Shown here: positions 35,401 through 48,885 of the stretch, one piece after another
Numbering within the stretch: position 1 is the first letter of the stretch
How the letters are laid out: each line of letters starts with the position of its first letter
Assembly (NCBI RefSeq): GCF_932526225.1
Contig: NC_064042.1
Span: 17,170,751-17,234,750, forward strand
Length of the DNA stretch: 64,000 nt
Source of the DNA: Nematostella vectensis
Taxonomy: Eukaryota; Cnidaria; Anthozoa; Actiniaria; Edwardsiidae
Direction of reading: 5' to 3'
The notes under the pieces: model-generated
What the model was told of the DNA's origin: nothing
What the model saw: the letters and a program-made list of their open reading frames with translations, nothing else
The model's database searches: none
Program-made: the position numbers and the translations under genes

Positions 35401-37302
35401 TCTATGTACTCATAAAGGGCTATCTAACCCTGCAATCAGATTTCGAATCGATCAAGAATTGACAAAAGCCGCTAATCTTTTTCGCTACCTTCCGGGACAT
35501 TTTGAGTAGGGCCTGGGGACTAGGAATTAAGTCCGATTGATCTCAAACTTGGTCAGCATGAAGAAATTATCAGCACTTAGTAAAGGTTAGAAAATCAAAA
35601 GCATAGCTTCAAAGTAAAGCTGTTAAAAAAGGCCGGAAAAAAGGCCAAATTGCACCTTCTCCCTAGAAAAACTTTGCAAATATTGACTTTGGAGGACAAC
35701 AAACTGCCTAGCGCCTATATGGTTTTTCGAGAGATTTCGAATGAGCCTATGCACGTTAAGATTTGATGAGTTTGAGTTTTTTTAGTGTTCAAACAAGGTC
35801 CAAAAAAGGTCCAAAATCTAAAAACTTCAAAAAACCAAAATTCTTTATACTTGTCCAAATGAGCCGAAAATGGTATCATTCGAACCCTGACATTCCCCGG
35901 CGTGTGTTGCGCTATTCGGTTTTTTCATAAGTGCGCATGCGCAGAAATTATTTTCAAAAAAACTGTGTCCCGGAAGATAGGGGACAACTTTTCGGGTCTA
36001 TATACTTGAGCTAAAATTCTCAAACTCGGTAAGATCTATGTACTCATAAAGGGCTATCTAACCCTGCAATCAGATTTCGAATCGATCAAGAATTGACAAA
36101 AGCCGCTAATCTTTTTCCCTACCTTCCGGGACATTTTGAGTAGGGCCTGGGGACTAGGAATTAAGTCCGATTGATCTCAAACTTGGTCAGCATGAAGAAA
36201 GTATCAGCACTTAGTAAAGGTTAGAAAATCAAAAGCATAGCTTTAAAGTAAAGCTGTTAAAAAAGGCCGGAAATAAGGCCAAATTGCACATTCTCCCTAG
36301 AAAAACTTTGCAAATATTGACTTTGGAGGACAACAAACTGCCTAGCGCCTATATGGTTTTTCAAGAGCTTTCGAATGAGCCTATGCACGTTAAGATTTGA
36401 TGAGTTTGAGTTTTTTTAGTGTTCAAACAAGGTCCAAAAAAGGTCCAAAATCTAAAAACTTCAAAAAACCAAAATTCTTAATACTTGTCCAAATGAGCCG
36501 AAAAAGGTATCATTCGAACCCTGACATTCCCCGGCGTGTGTTGCGCTATTCGGTTTTTTCATAAGTGCGCATGCGCAGACATTTTTTCCAAAAAAACTGT
36601 GTCCCGTAGGGTAGGGGACAACTTTTCGGGTCTATATACTTGAGCTAAAATTCTCAAACTCGGTAAGATTTATGTACTCATAAAGGGCTATCTAACCCTG
36701 CAATCAGATTTCGAATCGATCAAGAATTGACAAAAGCCGCTAATCTTTTTCGCTACCTTCCGGGACATTTTGAGTAGGGCCTGGGGACTAGGAATTAAGT
36801 CCGATTGATCTCAAACATGGTCAGCATGAAGAAAGTATCAGCACTTAGTAAAGGTAAGAAAATCAAAAGCATAGCTTCAAAGTAAAGCTGTTAAAAAAGG
36901 CCGGAAAAAAAGGCCAAATTGCAACTTCTCCCTAGAAAATCTTTGCAAATATTGACTTTGGAGGACAACAAACTGCCTAGCGCCTATATGGTTTTTCAAG
37001 AGCTTTCGAATGAGCCTATGCACGTTAAGATTGGATGAGTTTGAGTTTTTCAGTGTTCAAACAAGGTCCAAAAAAGGTCCAAAATCTAAAAACTTCAAAA
37101 AACCAAAATTTTTAATACTTGTCCAAATGAGCCGCAAATGGTATCATTCGAACCCTGACATTCCCCGGCGTGTGTTGCGCTATTCGGTTTTTTCATAAGT
37201 GCGCATGCGCAGAAATTTTTTCCAAAAAAACTGTGTCCCGGAGGGTAGGGGACAACTTTTCGGGTCTATATACTTGAGCTAAAATTCTCAAACTCGGCAA
37301 TA
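35401..37302 (+). repeat. Three short units of block G (units 50-52)
   Basis: Unit starts: 35401, 36035, 36669, each 634 bp. Fourth copy of the unit 20-22 series, with the same private marks. Confidence 0.93.
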
Positions 37303-38418
37303 TCTATGTACTCATGAAGGGCTATCTAACCCTGCAATCAGATTTCGAATCGATCAAGAATTGACAAAAGGCGCTAATTTTTTTCCCTACCTTCCGGGAC
37401 ATTTTGAGTAGGGCCTGGGGACTAGGAATTAAGTCCGATTGATCTCAAACTTGGTCAGCATGAAGAAAGTATCAGCACTTAGTAAAGGTTAGAAAATCAA
37501 AAGCATAGTTTCAAAGTAAAGCTGTTAAAAAAGGCCGGAAAAAAGGCCAAATTGCAACTTCTCCCTAGAAAATCTTTGCAAATATTGACTTTGGAGGACA
37601 ACAAACTGCCTAGCGCCTATATGGTTTTTCAAGAGCTTTCGAATGAGCCTATGCACGTTAAGATTGGATGAGTTTGAGTTTTTCAGTGGTCAAACAAGGT
37701 CCAAAATTGGTCCAAGGTAGAATATGAGCATTTCTGAAGTTAGTCGTAGCCTGCCCAAAGTCACGGGGAAGGTCCAACTATGCTAGTAGACACCAACTAT
37801 GAAAGATTCTGGACGAAGATTGAAGTTTAGACTTTTTTTTGCAAACTTCTAAAAACTTTTTGTGCCGACGATTTCTTTCGATTATCAAAAAATTCCCACT
37901 AGCCAGGAATGAGCAGCAGACAATACTTTGATGTATGAGGTTAGTGTCCATGCGCATCTCTATATCATAAGCGAAAAAAATTTCCAGAAACGATTTTGCA
38001 TGTACGACTTTTTGGGGGTTAAAAATGATACAAATTGCACATTTTCCCTAAAATATCTTTGCAAATATTGACTTTGGAGGACAACAAACTGCCTAGCGCC
38101 TATATGGTTTTTCAAGAGCTTTCGAATGAGCCTATGCACGTTAAGATTGGATGAGTTTGAGTTTTTCAGTGTTCAAACAAAGTACAAAAAAGGTCCAAAA
38201 TCTAAAAACTTCAAAAAACCAAAATTCTTAATACTTGTCCAAATGAGCCGAAAATGGTATCATTCTAACCCTGACATTCCCCGGCGTGTGTTGCGTTAAT
38301 CGGTTTTTTCATAAGTGCGCATGCGCAGAAATTATTTTCAAAAAAACTGTGTCCCGGAGGGTAGGGGACAACTTTTCGGGTCTATATACTTGAGCTAAAA
38401 TTCTCAAACTCGGTAAGA
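37303..38418 (+). repeat. Long unit Lb-3 (unit 53)
   Basis: 1116 bp. First L unit with GGTCCAAGG in place of GGTCCTAGG. Private marks: AAAAGGCGCTAATTTT, AACTTCTAAAAAC and ATTCTAACCC. Confidence 0.93.
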
Positions 38419-39684
38419 TCTATGTACTCATAAAGGGCTATCTAACCCTGCAATCAGATTTCGAATCGATCAAGAATTGACAAAAGCCGCTAATCTTTTT
38501 CCCTACCTTCCGGGACATTTTGAGTAGGGCCTGGGGACTAGGAATTAAGTCCGATTGATCTCAAACTTGGTCAGCATGAAGAAAGTATCAGCACTTAGTA
38601 AAGGTTAGAAAATCAAAAGCATAGCTTCAAAGTAAAGCTGTTAAAAAAGGCCGGAAAAAAGGCCAAATTGCACCTTCTCCCTAGAAAAACTTTGCAAATA
38701 CTGACTTTGGAGGACAACAAACTGCCTAGCGCCTATATGGTTTTTCAAGAGCTTTCGAATGAGCCTATGCACGTTTATATTTGATGAGTTTGAGTTTTTC
38801 AGTGTTCAAACAAGGTCCAAAAAAGGTCCAAAATCTAAAAACTTCAAAAAAACAAAATTCTTAATACTTGTCCAAATGAGCCGAAAATGATATCATTCGA
38901 ACCCTGACATTCCCCGGCGTGTGTTGCGCTATTCGGTTTTTTCATAAGTGCGCATGCGCAGAAATTTTTTCCAAAAAAACTGTGTCCCGGAGGGTAGGGG
39001 ACAACTTTTCGGGTCTATATACTTGAGCTAAAATTCTCAAACTCGGCAATATCTATGTACTCATGAAGGGCTATCTAACCCTGCAATCAGATTTCGAATC
39101 GATCAAGAATTGACAAAAGCCGCTAATTTTTTTCCCTACCTTCCGGGACATTTTGAGTAGGGCCTGGGGACTAGGAATTAAGTCCGATTGATCTCAAACT
39201 TGGTCAGCATGAAGAAAGTATCAGCACTTAGTAAAGGTTAGAAAATCAAAAGCATAGTTTCAAAGTAAAGCTGTTAAAAAAGGCCGGAAAAAAGGCCAAA
39301 TTGCAACTTCTCCCTAGAAAATCTTTGCAAATATTGACTTTGGAGGACAACAAACTGCCTAGCGCCTATATGGTTTTTCAAGAGCTTTCGAATGAGCCTA
39401 TGCACGTTAAGATTGGATGAGTTTGAGTTTTTCAGTGGTCAAACAAGGTCCAAAAAAGGTCCAAAATCTAAAAACTTCAAAAAACCAAAATTTTTAATAC
39501 TTGTCCAAATGAGCCGCAAATGGTATCATTCGAACCCTGACATTCCCCGGCGTGTGTTGCGCTATTCGGTTTTTTCATAAGTGCGCATGCGCAGAAATTT
39601 TTTCCAAAAAAACTGTGTCCCGGAGGGTAGGGGACAACTTTTCGGGTCTATATACTTGAGCTAAAATTCTCAAACTCGGCAATA
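38419..39684 (+). repeat. Two chimeric short units (units 54-55)
   Basis: Unit starts: 38419, 39052. Unit 54 begins as the unit-32/44 type (CACGTTTATATTTG) but its C segment is the type ending GGCAATATC. Unit 55 has the L-specific B marker TTCAGTGGTC (39431-39440) fused to a short-unit C segment (CGCAAATGG, GGCAATATC), so it joins the left part of an Lb unit to the right part of an S unit. Confidence 0.88.
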
Positions 39685-40800
39685 TCTATGTACTCATGAA
39701 GGGCTATCTAACCCTGCAATCAGATTTCGAATCGATCAAGAATTGACAAAAGCCGCTAATTTTTTTCCCTACCTTCCGGGACATTTTGAGTAGGGCCTGG
39801 GGACTAGGAATTAAGTCCGATTGATCTCAAACTTGGTCAGCATGAAGAAAGTATCAGCACTTAGTAAAGGTTAGAAAATCAAAAGCATAGTTTCAAAGTA
39901 AAGCTGTTAAAAAAGGCCGGAAAAAAGGCCAAATTGCAACTTCTCCCTAGAAAATCTTTGCAAATATTGACTTTGGAGGACAACAAACTGCCTAGCGCCT
40001 ATATGGTTTTTCAAGAGCTTTCGAATGAGCCTGTGCACGTTAAGATTGGATGAGTTTGAGTTTTTCAGTGGTCAAACAAGGTCCAAAATTGGTCCAAGGT
40101 AGAATATGAGCATTTCTGAAGTTAGTCGTAGCCTGCCCAAAGTCACGGGGAAGGTCCAACTATGCTAGTAGACACCAACTATGAAAGATTCTGGACGAAG
40201 ATTGAAGTTTAGACTTTTTTTTGCAAACTTCCCAAAACTTTTTGTGCCGACGATTTCTTTCGATTATCAAAAAATTCCCACTAGCCAGGAATGAGCAGCA
40301 GACAATACTTTGATGTATGAGGTTAGTGTCCATGCGCATCTCTATATCATAAGCGAAAAAAATTTCCAGAAACAATTTTGCATGTACGACTTTTTGGGGG
40401 TTAAAAATGATACAAATTGCACATTTTCCCTAAAATATCTTTGCAAATATTGACTTTGGAGGACAACAAACTGCCTAGCGCCTATATGGTTTTTCAAGAG
40501 CTTTCGAATGAGCCTATGCACGTTAAGATTGGATGAGTTTGAGTTTTTCAGTGTTCAAACAAAGTACAAAAAAGGTCCAAAATCTAAAAACTTCAAAAAA
40601 CCAAAATTCTTAATACTTGTCCAAATGAGCCGAAAATGGTATCATTCGAACCCTGACATTCCCCGGCGTGTGTTGCGTTAATCGGTTTTTTCATAAGTGC
40701 GCATGCGCAGAAATTATTTTCAAAAAAACTGTGTCCCGGAGGGTAGGGGACAACTTTTCGGGTCTATATACTTGAGCTAAAATTCTCAAACTCGGTAAGA
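39685..40800 (+). repeat. Long unit Lb-4 (unit 56)
   Basis: 1116 bp, 2382 bp from Lb-3 (one L plus two S). Private marks: GAGCCTGTGCACG in B and GAAACAATTTTGC in I. Confidence 0.93.
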
Positions 40801-43800
40801 TCTATGTACTCATAAAGGGCTATCTAACCCTGCAATCAGATTTCGAATCGATCAAGAATTGACAAAAGCCGCTAATCTTTTTCCCTACCTTCCGGGACAT
40901 TTTGAGTAGGGCCTGGGGACTAGGAATTAAGTCCGATTGATCTCAAACTTGGTCAGCATGAAGAAAGTATCAGCACTTAGTAAAGGTTAGAAAATCAAAA
41001 GCATAGCTTCAAAGTAAAGCTGTTAAAAAAGGCCGGAAAAAAGGCCAAATTGCACCTTCTCCCTAGAAAAACTTTGCAAATACTGACTTTGGAGGACAAC
41101 AAACTGCCTAGCGCCTATATGGTTTTTCAAGAGCTTTCGAATGAGCCTATGCACGTTTATATTTGATGAGTTTGAGTTTTTCAGTGTTCAAACAAGGTCC
41201 AAAAAAGGTCCAAAATCTAAAAACTTCAAAAAAACAAAATTCTTAATACTTGTCCAAATGAGCCGAAAATGGTATCATTCGAACCCTGACATTCCCCGGC
41301 GTGTGTTGCGCTATTCGGTTTTTTCATAAGTGCGCATGCGCAGAATTTTTTTTCCGAAAAAACTGTGTCCCGTAGGGTAGGGGACAACTTTTCGGGTCTA
41401 TATACTTGAGCTAAAATTCTCAAACTCGGTAAGATCTATGTACTCATAAAGGGCTATCTAACCCTGCAATCAGATTTCGAATCGATCAAGAATTGACAAA
41501 AGGCGCTAATCTTTTTCCCTACCTTCTGAGACATTTTGAGTAGAGTCTAGGGACTAGGCATTAAGTCCGATTGATCTCAAACTTGGTCAGCATGAAGAAA
41601 GTATCAGCACTTAGTTCAGGTTAGAAAATCAAAAGCATAGCTTCAAAGTAAAGCTGTTAAAAAAGGCAGGAAAAAGGCCAAATTGCACCTTCTCCCTAGA
41701 AAATCTTTGCAAATATTGACTTTGGAGGACAACAAACTGCCTAGTGCCTATATGGTTTTTCGAGAGCTTTCAAATGAGCCTATGCACGTTAAGATTGGAT
41801 GAGTTTCAGTTTTTCAGTGTTCAAACAAGGTCCAAAAAAGGTCCAAAATCTAAAAACTTCAAAAAACCAAAATTCTTAATACTTGTCCAAATGAGCCGAA
41901 AATGGTATCATTCGAACCCTGACATTCCCCGGCGTGTGTTGCGTTAATCGTTTTTTTCATAAGTGCGCATGCGCAGAAATTATTTTCAAAAAAACTGTGT
42001 CCCGGAAGGTAGGGGACAACTTTTCGGGTCTATATACTTGAGCTAAAATTCTCAAACTCGGTAAGATCTATGTACTCATAAAGGGCTATCTAACCCTGCA
42101 ATCAGATTTCGAATCGATCAAGAATTGACAAAAGCCGCTAATCTTTTTCGCTACCTTCCGGGACATTTTGAGTAGGGCCTGGGGACTAGGAATTAAGTCC
42201 GATTGATCTCAAACTTGGTCAGCATGAAGAAAGTATCAGCACTTAGTAAAGGTTAGAAAATCAAAAGCATAGCTTCAAAGTAAAGCTGTTAAAAAAGGCC
42301 GGAAAAAAGGCCAAATTGCATCTTCTCCCTAGAAAAACTTTGCAAATATTGACTTTGGAGGACAACAAACTGCCTAGCGCCTATATGGTTTTTCGAGAGC
42401 TTTCGAATGAGCCTATGCACGTTAAGATTTGATGAGTTTGAGTTTTTTTAGTGTTCAAACAAGGTCCAAAAAAGGTCCAAAATCTAAAAACTTCAAAAAA
42501 CCAAAATTCTTAATACTTGTCCAAATGAGCCGAAAATGGTATCATTCGAACCCTGACATTCCCCGGCGTGTGTTGAGCTATTCGGTTTTTTCATAAGTGC
42601 GCATGCGCAGAAATTATTTTCAAAAAAACTGTGTCCCGGAAGGTAGGGGACAACTTTTCGGGTCTATATACTTGAGCTAAAATTCTCAAACTCGGTAAGA
42701 TCTATGTACTCATAAAGGGCTATCTAACCCTGCAATCAGATTTCGAATCGATCAAGAATTGACAAAAGCCGCTAATCTTTTTCCCTACCTTCCGGGACAT
42801 TTTGAGTAGGGCCTGGGGACTAGGAATTAAGTCCGATTGATCTCAAACTTGGTCAGCATGAAGAAAGTATCAGCACTTAGTAAAGGTTAGAAAATCAAAA
42901 GCATAGCTTTAAAGTAAAGCTGTTAAAAAAGGCCGGAAAAAAGGCCAAATTGCACCTTCTCCCTAGAAAAACTTTGCAAATATTGACTTTGGAGGACAAC
43001 AAACTGCCTAGCGCCTATATGGTTTTTCAAGAGCTTTCGAATGAGCCTATGCACGTTAAGATTTGATGAGTTTGAGTTTTTTTAGTGTTCAAACAAGGTC
43101 CAAAAAAGGTCCAAAATCTAAAAACTTCAAAAAACCAAAATTCTTAATACTTGTCCAAATGAGCCGAAAATGGTATCATTCGAACCCTGACATTCCCCGG
43201 CGTGTGTTGCGCTATTCGGTTTTTTCATAAGTGCGCATGCGCAGACATTTTTTCCAAAAAAACTGTGTCCCGTAGGGTAGGCGACAACTTTTCGGGTCTA
43301 TATACTTGAGCTAAAATTCTCAAACTCGGTAAGATTTATGTACTCATAAAGGGCTATCTAACCCTGCAATCAGATTTCGAATCGATCAAGAATTGACAAA
43401 AGCCGCTAATCTTTTTCGCTACCTTCCGGGACATTTTGAGTAGGGCCTGGGGACTAGGAATTAAGTCCGATTGATCTCAAACTTGGTCAGCATGAAGAAA
43501 GTATCAGCACTTAGTAAAGGTAAGAAAATCAAAAGCATAGCTTCAAAGTAAAGCTGTTAAAAAAGGCCGGAAAAAAAGGCCAAATTGCAACTTCTCCCTA
43601 GAAAATCTTTGCAAATATTGACTTTGGAGGACAACAAACTGCCTAGCGCCTATATGGTTTTTCAAGAGCTTTCGAATGAGCCTATGCACGTTAAGATTGG
43701 ATGAGTTTGAGTTTTTCAGTGTTCAAACAAGGTCCAAAAAAGGTCCAAAATCTAAAAACTTCAAAAAACCAAAATTTTTAATACTTGTCCAAATGAGCCG

Positions 43801-43968
43801 CAAATGGTATCTTTCGAACCCTGACATTCCCCGGCGTGTGTTGCGCTATTCGGTTTTTTCATAAGTGCGCATGCGCAGAAATTTTTTCCAAAAAAACTGT
43901 GTCCCGGAGGGTAGGGGACAACTTTTCGGGTCTATATACTTGAGCTAAAATTCTCAAACTCGGCAATA
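40801..43968 (+). repeat. Five-unit higher-order repeat, copy 1 (units 57-61)
   Basis: Unit starts: 40801, 41435, 42067, 42701, 43335; total 3168 bp. Order of types: TTTATATTTG unit, GGCGCTAAT/GTTCAGG unit (632 bp), Z unit with GTTGAGCTATTCGG, Z unit with GTAGGCGACAAC, and a unit with GTATCTTTCGAACC ending GGCAATATC. Private mark: CCTAGTGCC in unit 58. Confidence 0.93.
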
Positions 43969-46900
43969 TCTATGTACTCATGAAGGGCTATCTAACCCTG
44001 CAATCAGATTTCGAATCGATCAAGAATTGACAAAAGCCGCTAATTTTTTTCCCTACCTTCCGGGACATTTTGAGTAGGGCCTGGGGACTAGGAATTAAGT
44101 CCGATTGATCTCAAACTTGGTCAGCATGAAGAAAGTATCAGCACTTAGTAAAGGTTAGAAAAGCAAAAGCATAGCTTCAAAGTAAAGCTGTTAAAAAAGG
44201 CCGGAAAAAAGGCCAAATTGCACCTTCTCCCTAGAAAAACTTTGCAAATACTGACTTTGGAGGACAACAAACTGCCTAGCGCCTATATGGTTTTTCAAGA
44301 GCTTTCGAATGAGCCTATGCACGTTTATATTTGATGAGTTTGAGTTTTTCAGTGTTCAAACAAGGTCCAAAAAAGGTCCAAAATCTAAAAACTTCAAAAA
44401 AACAAAATTCTTAATACTTGTCCAAATGAGCCGAAAATGGTATCATTCGAACCCTGACATTCCCCGGCGTGTGTTGCGCTATTCGGTTTTTTCATAAGTG
44501 CGCATGCGCAGAATTTTTTTTCCGAAAAAACTGTGTCCCGTAGGGTAGGGGACAACTTTTCGGGTCTATATACTTGAGCTAAAATTCTCAAACTCGGTAA
44601 GATCTATGTACTCATAAAGGGCTATCTAACCCTGCAATCAGATTTCGAATCGATCAAGAATTGACAAAAGGCGCTAATCTTTTTCCCTACCTTCTGAGAC
44701 ATTTTGAGTAGAGTCTAGGGACTAGGCATTAAGTCCGATTGATCTCAAACTTGGTCAGCATGAAGAAAGTATCAGCACTTAGTTCAGGTTAGAAAATCAA
44801 AAGCATAGCTTCAAAGTAAAGCTGTTAAAAAAGGCAGGAAAAAGGCCAAATTGCACCTTCTCCCTAGAAAATCTTTGCAAATATTGACTTTGGAGGACAA
44901 CAAACTGCCTAGCGCCTATATGGTTTTTCGAGAGCTTTCAAATGAGCCTATGCACGTTAAGATTGGATGAGTTTCAGTTTTTCAGTGTTCAAACAAGGTC
45001 CAAAAAAGGTCCAAAATCTAAAAACTTCAAAAAACCAAAATTCTTAATACTTGTCCAAATGAGCCGAAAATGGTATCATTCGAACCCTGACATTCCCCGG
45101 CGTGTGTTGCGTTAATCGTTTTTTTCATAAGTGCGCATGCGCAGAAATTATTTTCAAAAAAACTGTGTCCCGGAAGGTAGGGGACAACTTTTCGGGTCTA
45201 TATACTTGAGCTAAAATTCTCAAACTCGGTAAGATCTATGTACTCATAAAGGGCTATCTAACCCTGCAATCAGATTTCGAATCGATCAAGAATTGACAAA
45301 AGCCGCTAATCTTTTTCGCTACCTTCCGGGACATTTTGAGTAGGGCCTGGGGACTAGGAATTAAGTCCGATTGATCTCAAACTTGGTCAGCATGAAGAAA
45401 GTATCAGCACTTAGTAAAGGTTAGAAAATCAAAAGCATAGCTTCAAAGTAAAGCTGTTAAAAAAGGCCGGAAAAAAGGCCAAATTGCATCTTCTCCCTAG
45501 AAAAACTTTGCAAATATTGACTTTGGAGGACAACAAACTGCCTAGCGCCTATATGGTTTTTCGAGAGCTTTCGAATGAGCCTATGCACGTTAAGATTTGA
45601 TGAGTTTGAGTTTTTTTAGTGTTCAAACAAGGTCCAAAAAAGGTCCAAAATCTAAAAACTTCAAAAAACCAAAATTCTTAATACTTGTCCAAATGAGCCG
45701 AAAATGGTATCATTCGAACCCTGACATTCCCCGGCGTGTGTTGAGCTATTCGGTTTTTTCATAAGTGCGCATGCGCAGAAATTATTTTCAAAAAAACTGT
45801 GTCCCGGAAGGTAGGGGACAACTTTTCGGGTCTATATACTTGAGCTAAAATTCTCAAACTCGGTAAGATCTATGTACTCATAAAGGGCTATCTAACCCTG
45901 CAATCAGATTTCGAATCGATCAAGAATTGACAAAAGCCGCTAATCTTTTTCGCTACCTTCCGGGACATTTTGAGTAGGGCCTGGGGACTAGGAATTAAGT
46001 CCGATTGATCTCAAACTTGGTCAGCATGAAGAAAGTATCAGCACTTAGTAAAGGTTAGAAAATCAAAAGCATAGCTTTAAAGTAAAGCTGTTAAAAAAGG
46101 CCGGAAAAAAGGCCAAATTGCACCTTCTCCCTAGAAAAACTTTGCAAATATTGACTTTGGAGGACAACAAACTGCCTAGCGCCTATATGGTTTTTCAAGA
46201 GCTTTCGAATGAGCCTATGCACGTTAAGATTTGATGAGTTTGAGTTTTTTTAGTGTTCAAACAAGGTCCAAAAAAGGTCCAAAATCTAAAAACTTCAAAA
46301 AACCAAAATTCTTAATACTTGTCCAAATGAGCCGAAAATGGTATCATTCGAACCCTGACATTCCCCGGCGTGTGTTGCGCTATTCGGTTTTTTCATAAGT
46401 GCGCATGCGCAGACATTTTTTCCAAAAAAACTGTGTCCCGTAGGGTAGGCGACAACTTTTCGGGTCTATATACTTGAGCTAAAATTCTCAAACTCGATAA
46501 GATTTATGTACTCATAAAGGGCTATCTAACCCTGCAATCAGATTTCGAATCGATCAAGAATTGACAAAAGCCGCTAATCTTTTTCGCTACCTTCCGGGAC
46601 ATTTTGAGTAGGGCCTGGGGACTAGGAATTAAGTCCGATTGATCTCAAACTTGGTCAGCATGAAGAAAGTATCAGCACTTAGTAAAGGTAAGAAAATCAA
46701 AAGCATAGCTTCAAAGTAAAGCTGTTAAAAAAGGCCGGAAAAAAAGGCCAAATTGCAACTTCTCCCTAGAAAATCTTTGCAAATATTGACTTTGGAGGAC
46801 AACAAACTGCCTAGCGCCTATATGGTTTTTCAAGAGCTTTCGAATGAGCCTATGCACGTTAAGATTGGATGAGTTTGAGTTTTTCAGTGTTCAAACAAGG

Positions 46901-47136
46901 TCCAAAAAAGGTCCAAAATCTAAAAACTTCAAAAAACCAAAATTTTTAATACTTGTCCAAATGAGCCGCAAATGGTATCTTTCGAACCCTGACATTCCCC
47001 GGCGTGTGTTGCGCTATTCGGTTTTTTCATAAGTGCGCATGCGCAGAAATTTTTTCCAAAAAAACTGTGTCCCGGAGGGTAGGGGACAACTTTTCGGGTC
47101 TATATACTTGAGCTAAAATTCTCAAACTCGGCAATA
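43969..47136 (+). repeat. Five-unit higher-order repeat, copy 2 (units 62-66)
   Basis: Unit starts: 43969, 44603, 45235, 45869, 46503; total again 3168 bp, same types in the same order and sharing the rare marks GTTGAGCTATT, GTAGGCGACAAC and GTATCTTTCG. The first 75-200 bp of unit 62 are of a different type (TTTTTTTCCC, preceded by GGCAATATC) from its partner unit 57, so the duplication boundary lies inside this unit. Private marks: AAAAGCAAAAGC in unit 62 and AACTCGATAAG at the end of unit 65. Confidence 0.93.
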
Positions 47137-48252
47137 TCTATGTACTCATGAAGGGCTATCTAACCCTGCAATCAGATTTCGAATCGATCAAGAATTGACA
47201 AAAGCCGCTAATTTTTTTCCCTACCTTCCGGGACATTTTGAGTAGGGCCTGGGGACTAGGAATTAAGTCCGATTGATCTCAAACTTGGTCAGCATGAAGA
47301 AAGTATCAGCACTTAGTAAAGGTTAGAAAATCAAAAGCATAGTTTCAAAGTAAAGCTGTTAAAAAAGGCCGGAAAAAAGGCCAAATTGCAACTTCTCCCT
47401 AGAAAATCTTTGCAAATATTGACTTTGAAGGACAACAAACTGCCTAGCGCCTATATGGTTTTTCAAGAGCTTTCGAATGAGCCTATGCACGTTAAGATTG
47501 GATGAGTTTGAGTTTTTCAGTGGTCAAACAAGGTCCAAAATTGGTCCAAGGTAGAATATGAGCATTTCTGAAGTTAGTCGTAGCCTGCCCAAAGTCACGG
47601 GGAAGGTCCAACTATGCTAGTAGACACTAACTAAGAAAGATTCTGGACGAAGATTGAAGTTTAGACTTTTTTTTGCAAACTTCCCAAAACTTTTTGTGCC
47701 GACGATTTCTTTCGATTATCAAAAAATTCCCACTAGCCAGGAATGAGCAGCACACAATACTTTGATGTATGAGGTTAGTGTCCATGCGCATCTCTATATC
47801 ATAAGCGAAAAAAATTTCCAGAAACGATTTTGCATGTACGACTTTTTGGGTGTTAAAAATGATACAAATTGCACATTTTCCCTAAAATATCTTTGCAAAT
47901 ATTGACTTTGGAGGACAACAAACTGCCTAGCGCCTATATGGTTTTTCAAGAGCTTTCGAATGAGCCTATGCACGTTAAGATTGGATGAGTTTGAGTTTTT
48001 CAGTGTTCAAACAAAGTACAAAAAAGGTCCAAAATCTAAAAACTTCAAAAAACCAAAATTCTTAATACTTGTCCAAATGAGCCGAAAATGGTATCATTCG
48101 AACCCTGACATTACCCGGCGTGTGTTGCGTTAATCGTTTTTTTCATAAGTTCGCATGCGCAGAAATTATTTTCAAAAAAACTGTGTCCCGGAGGGTAGGG
48201 GACAACTTTTCGGGTCTATATACTTGAGCTAAAATTCTCAAACTCGGTAAGA
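47137..48252 (+). repeat. Long unit Lb'-1 (unit 67)
   Basis: 1116 bp. Lb type in most of I (GATTCTGGACG, GATTATCAAAA) but with GACACTAACTAAG as in La, and TTTGGGTGTTAAAA. Private marks: TTTGAAGGAC, CAGCACACAATA, ATTACCCGG and a damaged palindrome at 48150-48161. Confidence 0.92.
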
Positions 48253-48885
48253 TCTATGTACTCATAAAGGGCTATCTAACCCTGCAATCAGATTTCGAAT
48301 CGATCAAGAATTGACAAAAGCCGCTAATCTTTTTCCCTACCTTCCGGGACATTTTGAGTAGGGCCTGGGGACTAGGAATTAAGTCCGATTGATCTCAAAC
48401 TTGGTCAGCATGAAGAAAGTATCAGCACTTAGTAAAGGTTAGAAAATCAAAAGCATAGCTTCAAAGTAAAGCTGTTAAAAAAGGCCGGAAAAAAGGCCAA
48501 ATTGCACCTTCTCCCTAGAAAAACTTTGCAAATATTGACTTTGGAGGACAACAAACTGCCTAGCGCCTATATGGTTTTTCAAGAGCTTTCGAATGAGCCT
48601 ATGCACGTTAAGATTGGATGAGTTTGAGTTTTTCAGTGTTCAAACAAAGTCCAAAAAAGGTCCAAAATCTAAAAACTTCAAAAAACCAAAATTCTTAATA
48701 CTTGTCCAAATGAGCCGAAAATGGTATCATTCGAATCCTGACATTCCCCGGCGTGTGTTGCGCTATTCGGTTTTTTCATAAGTGCGCATGCGCAGAAATT
48801 ATTTCCAAAAAAACTGTGTCCCGGAGGGTAGGGGACAACTTTTCGGGTCTATATACTTGAGCTAAAATTCTCAAGCTCGGTAAGA
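48253..48885 (+). repeat. Single short unit (unit 68)
   Basis: 633 bp; private marks GAATCCTGACATT and TCAAGCTCGG. It separates the last mid-zone L unit from the first M unit. Confidence 0.9.
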
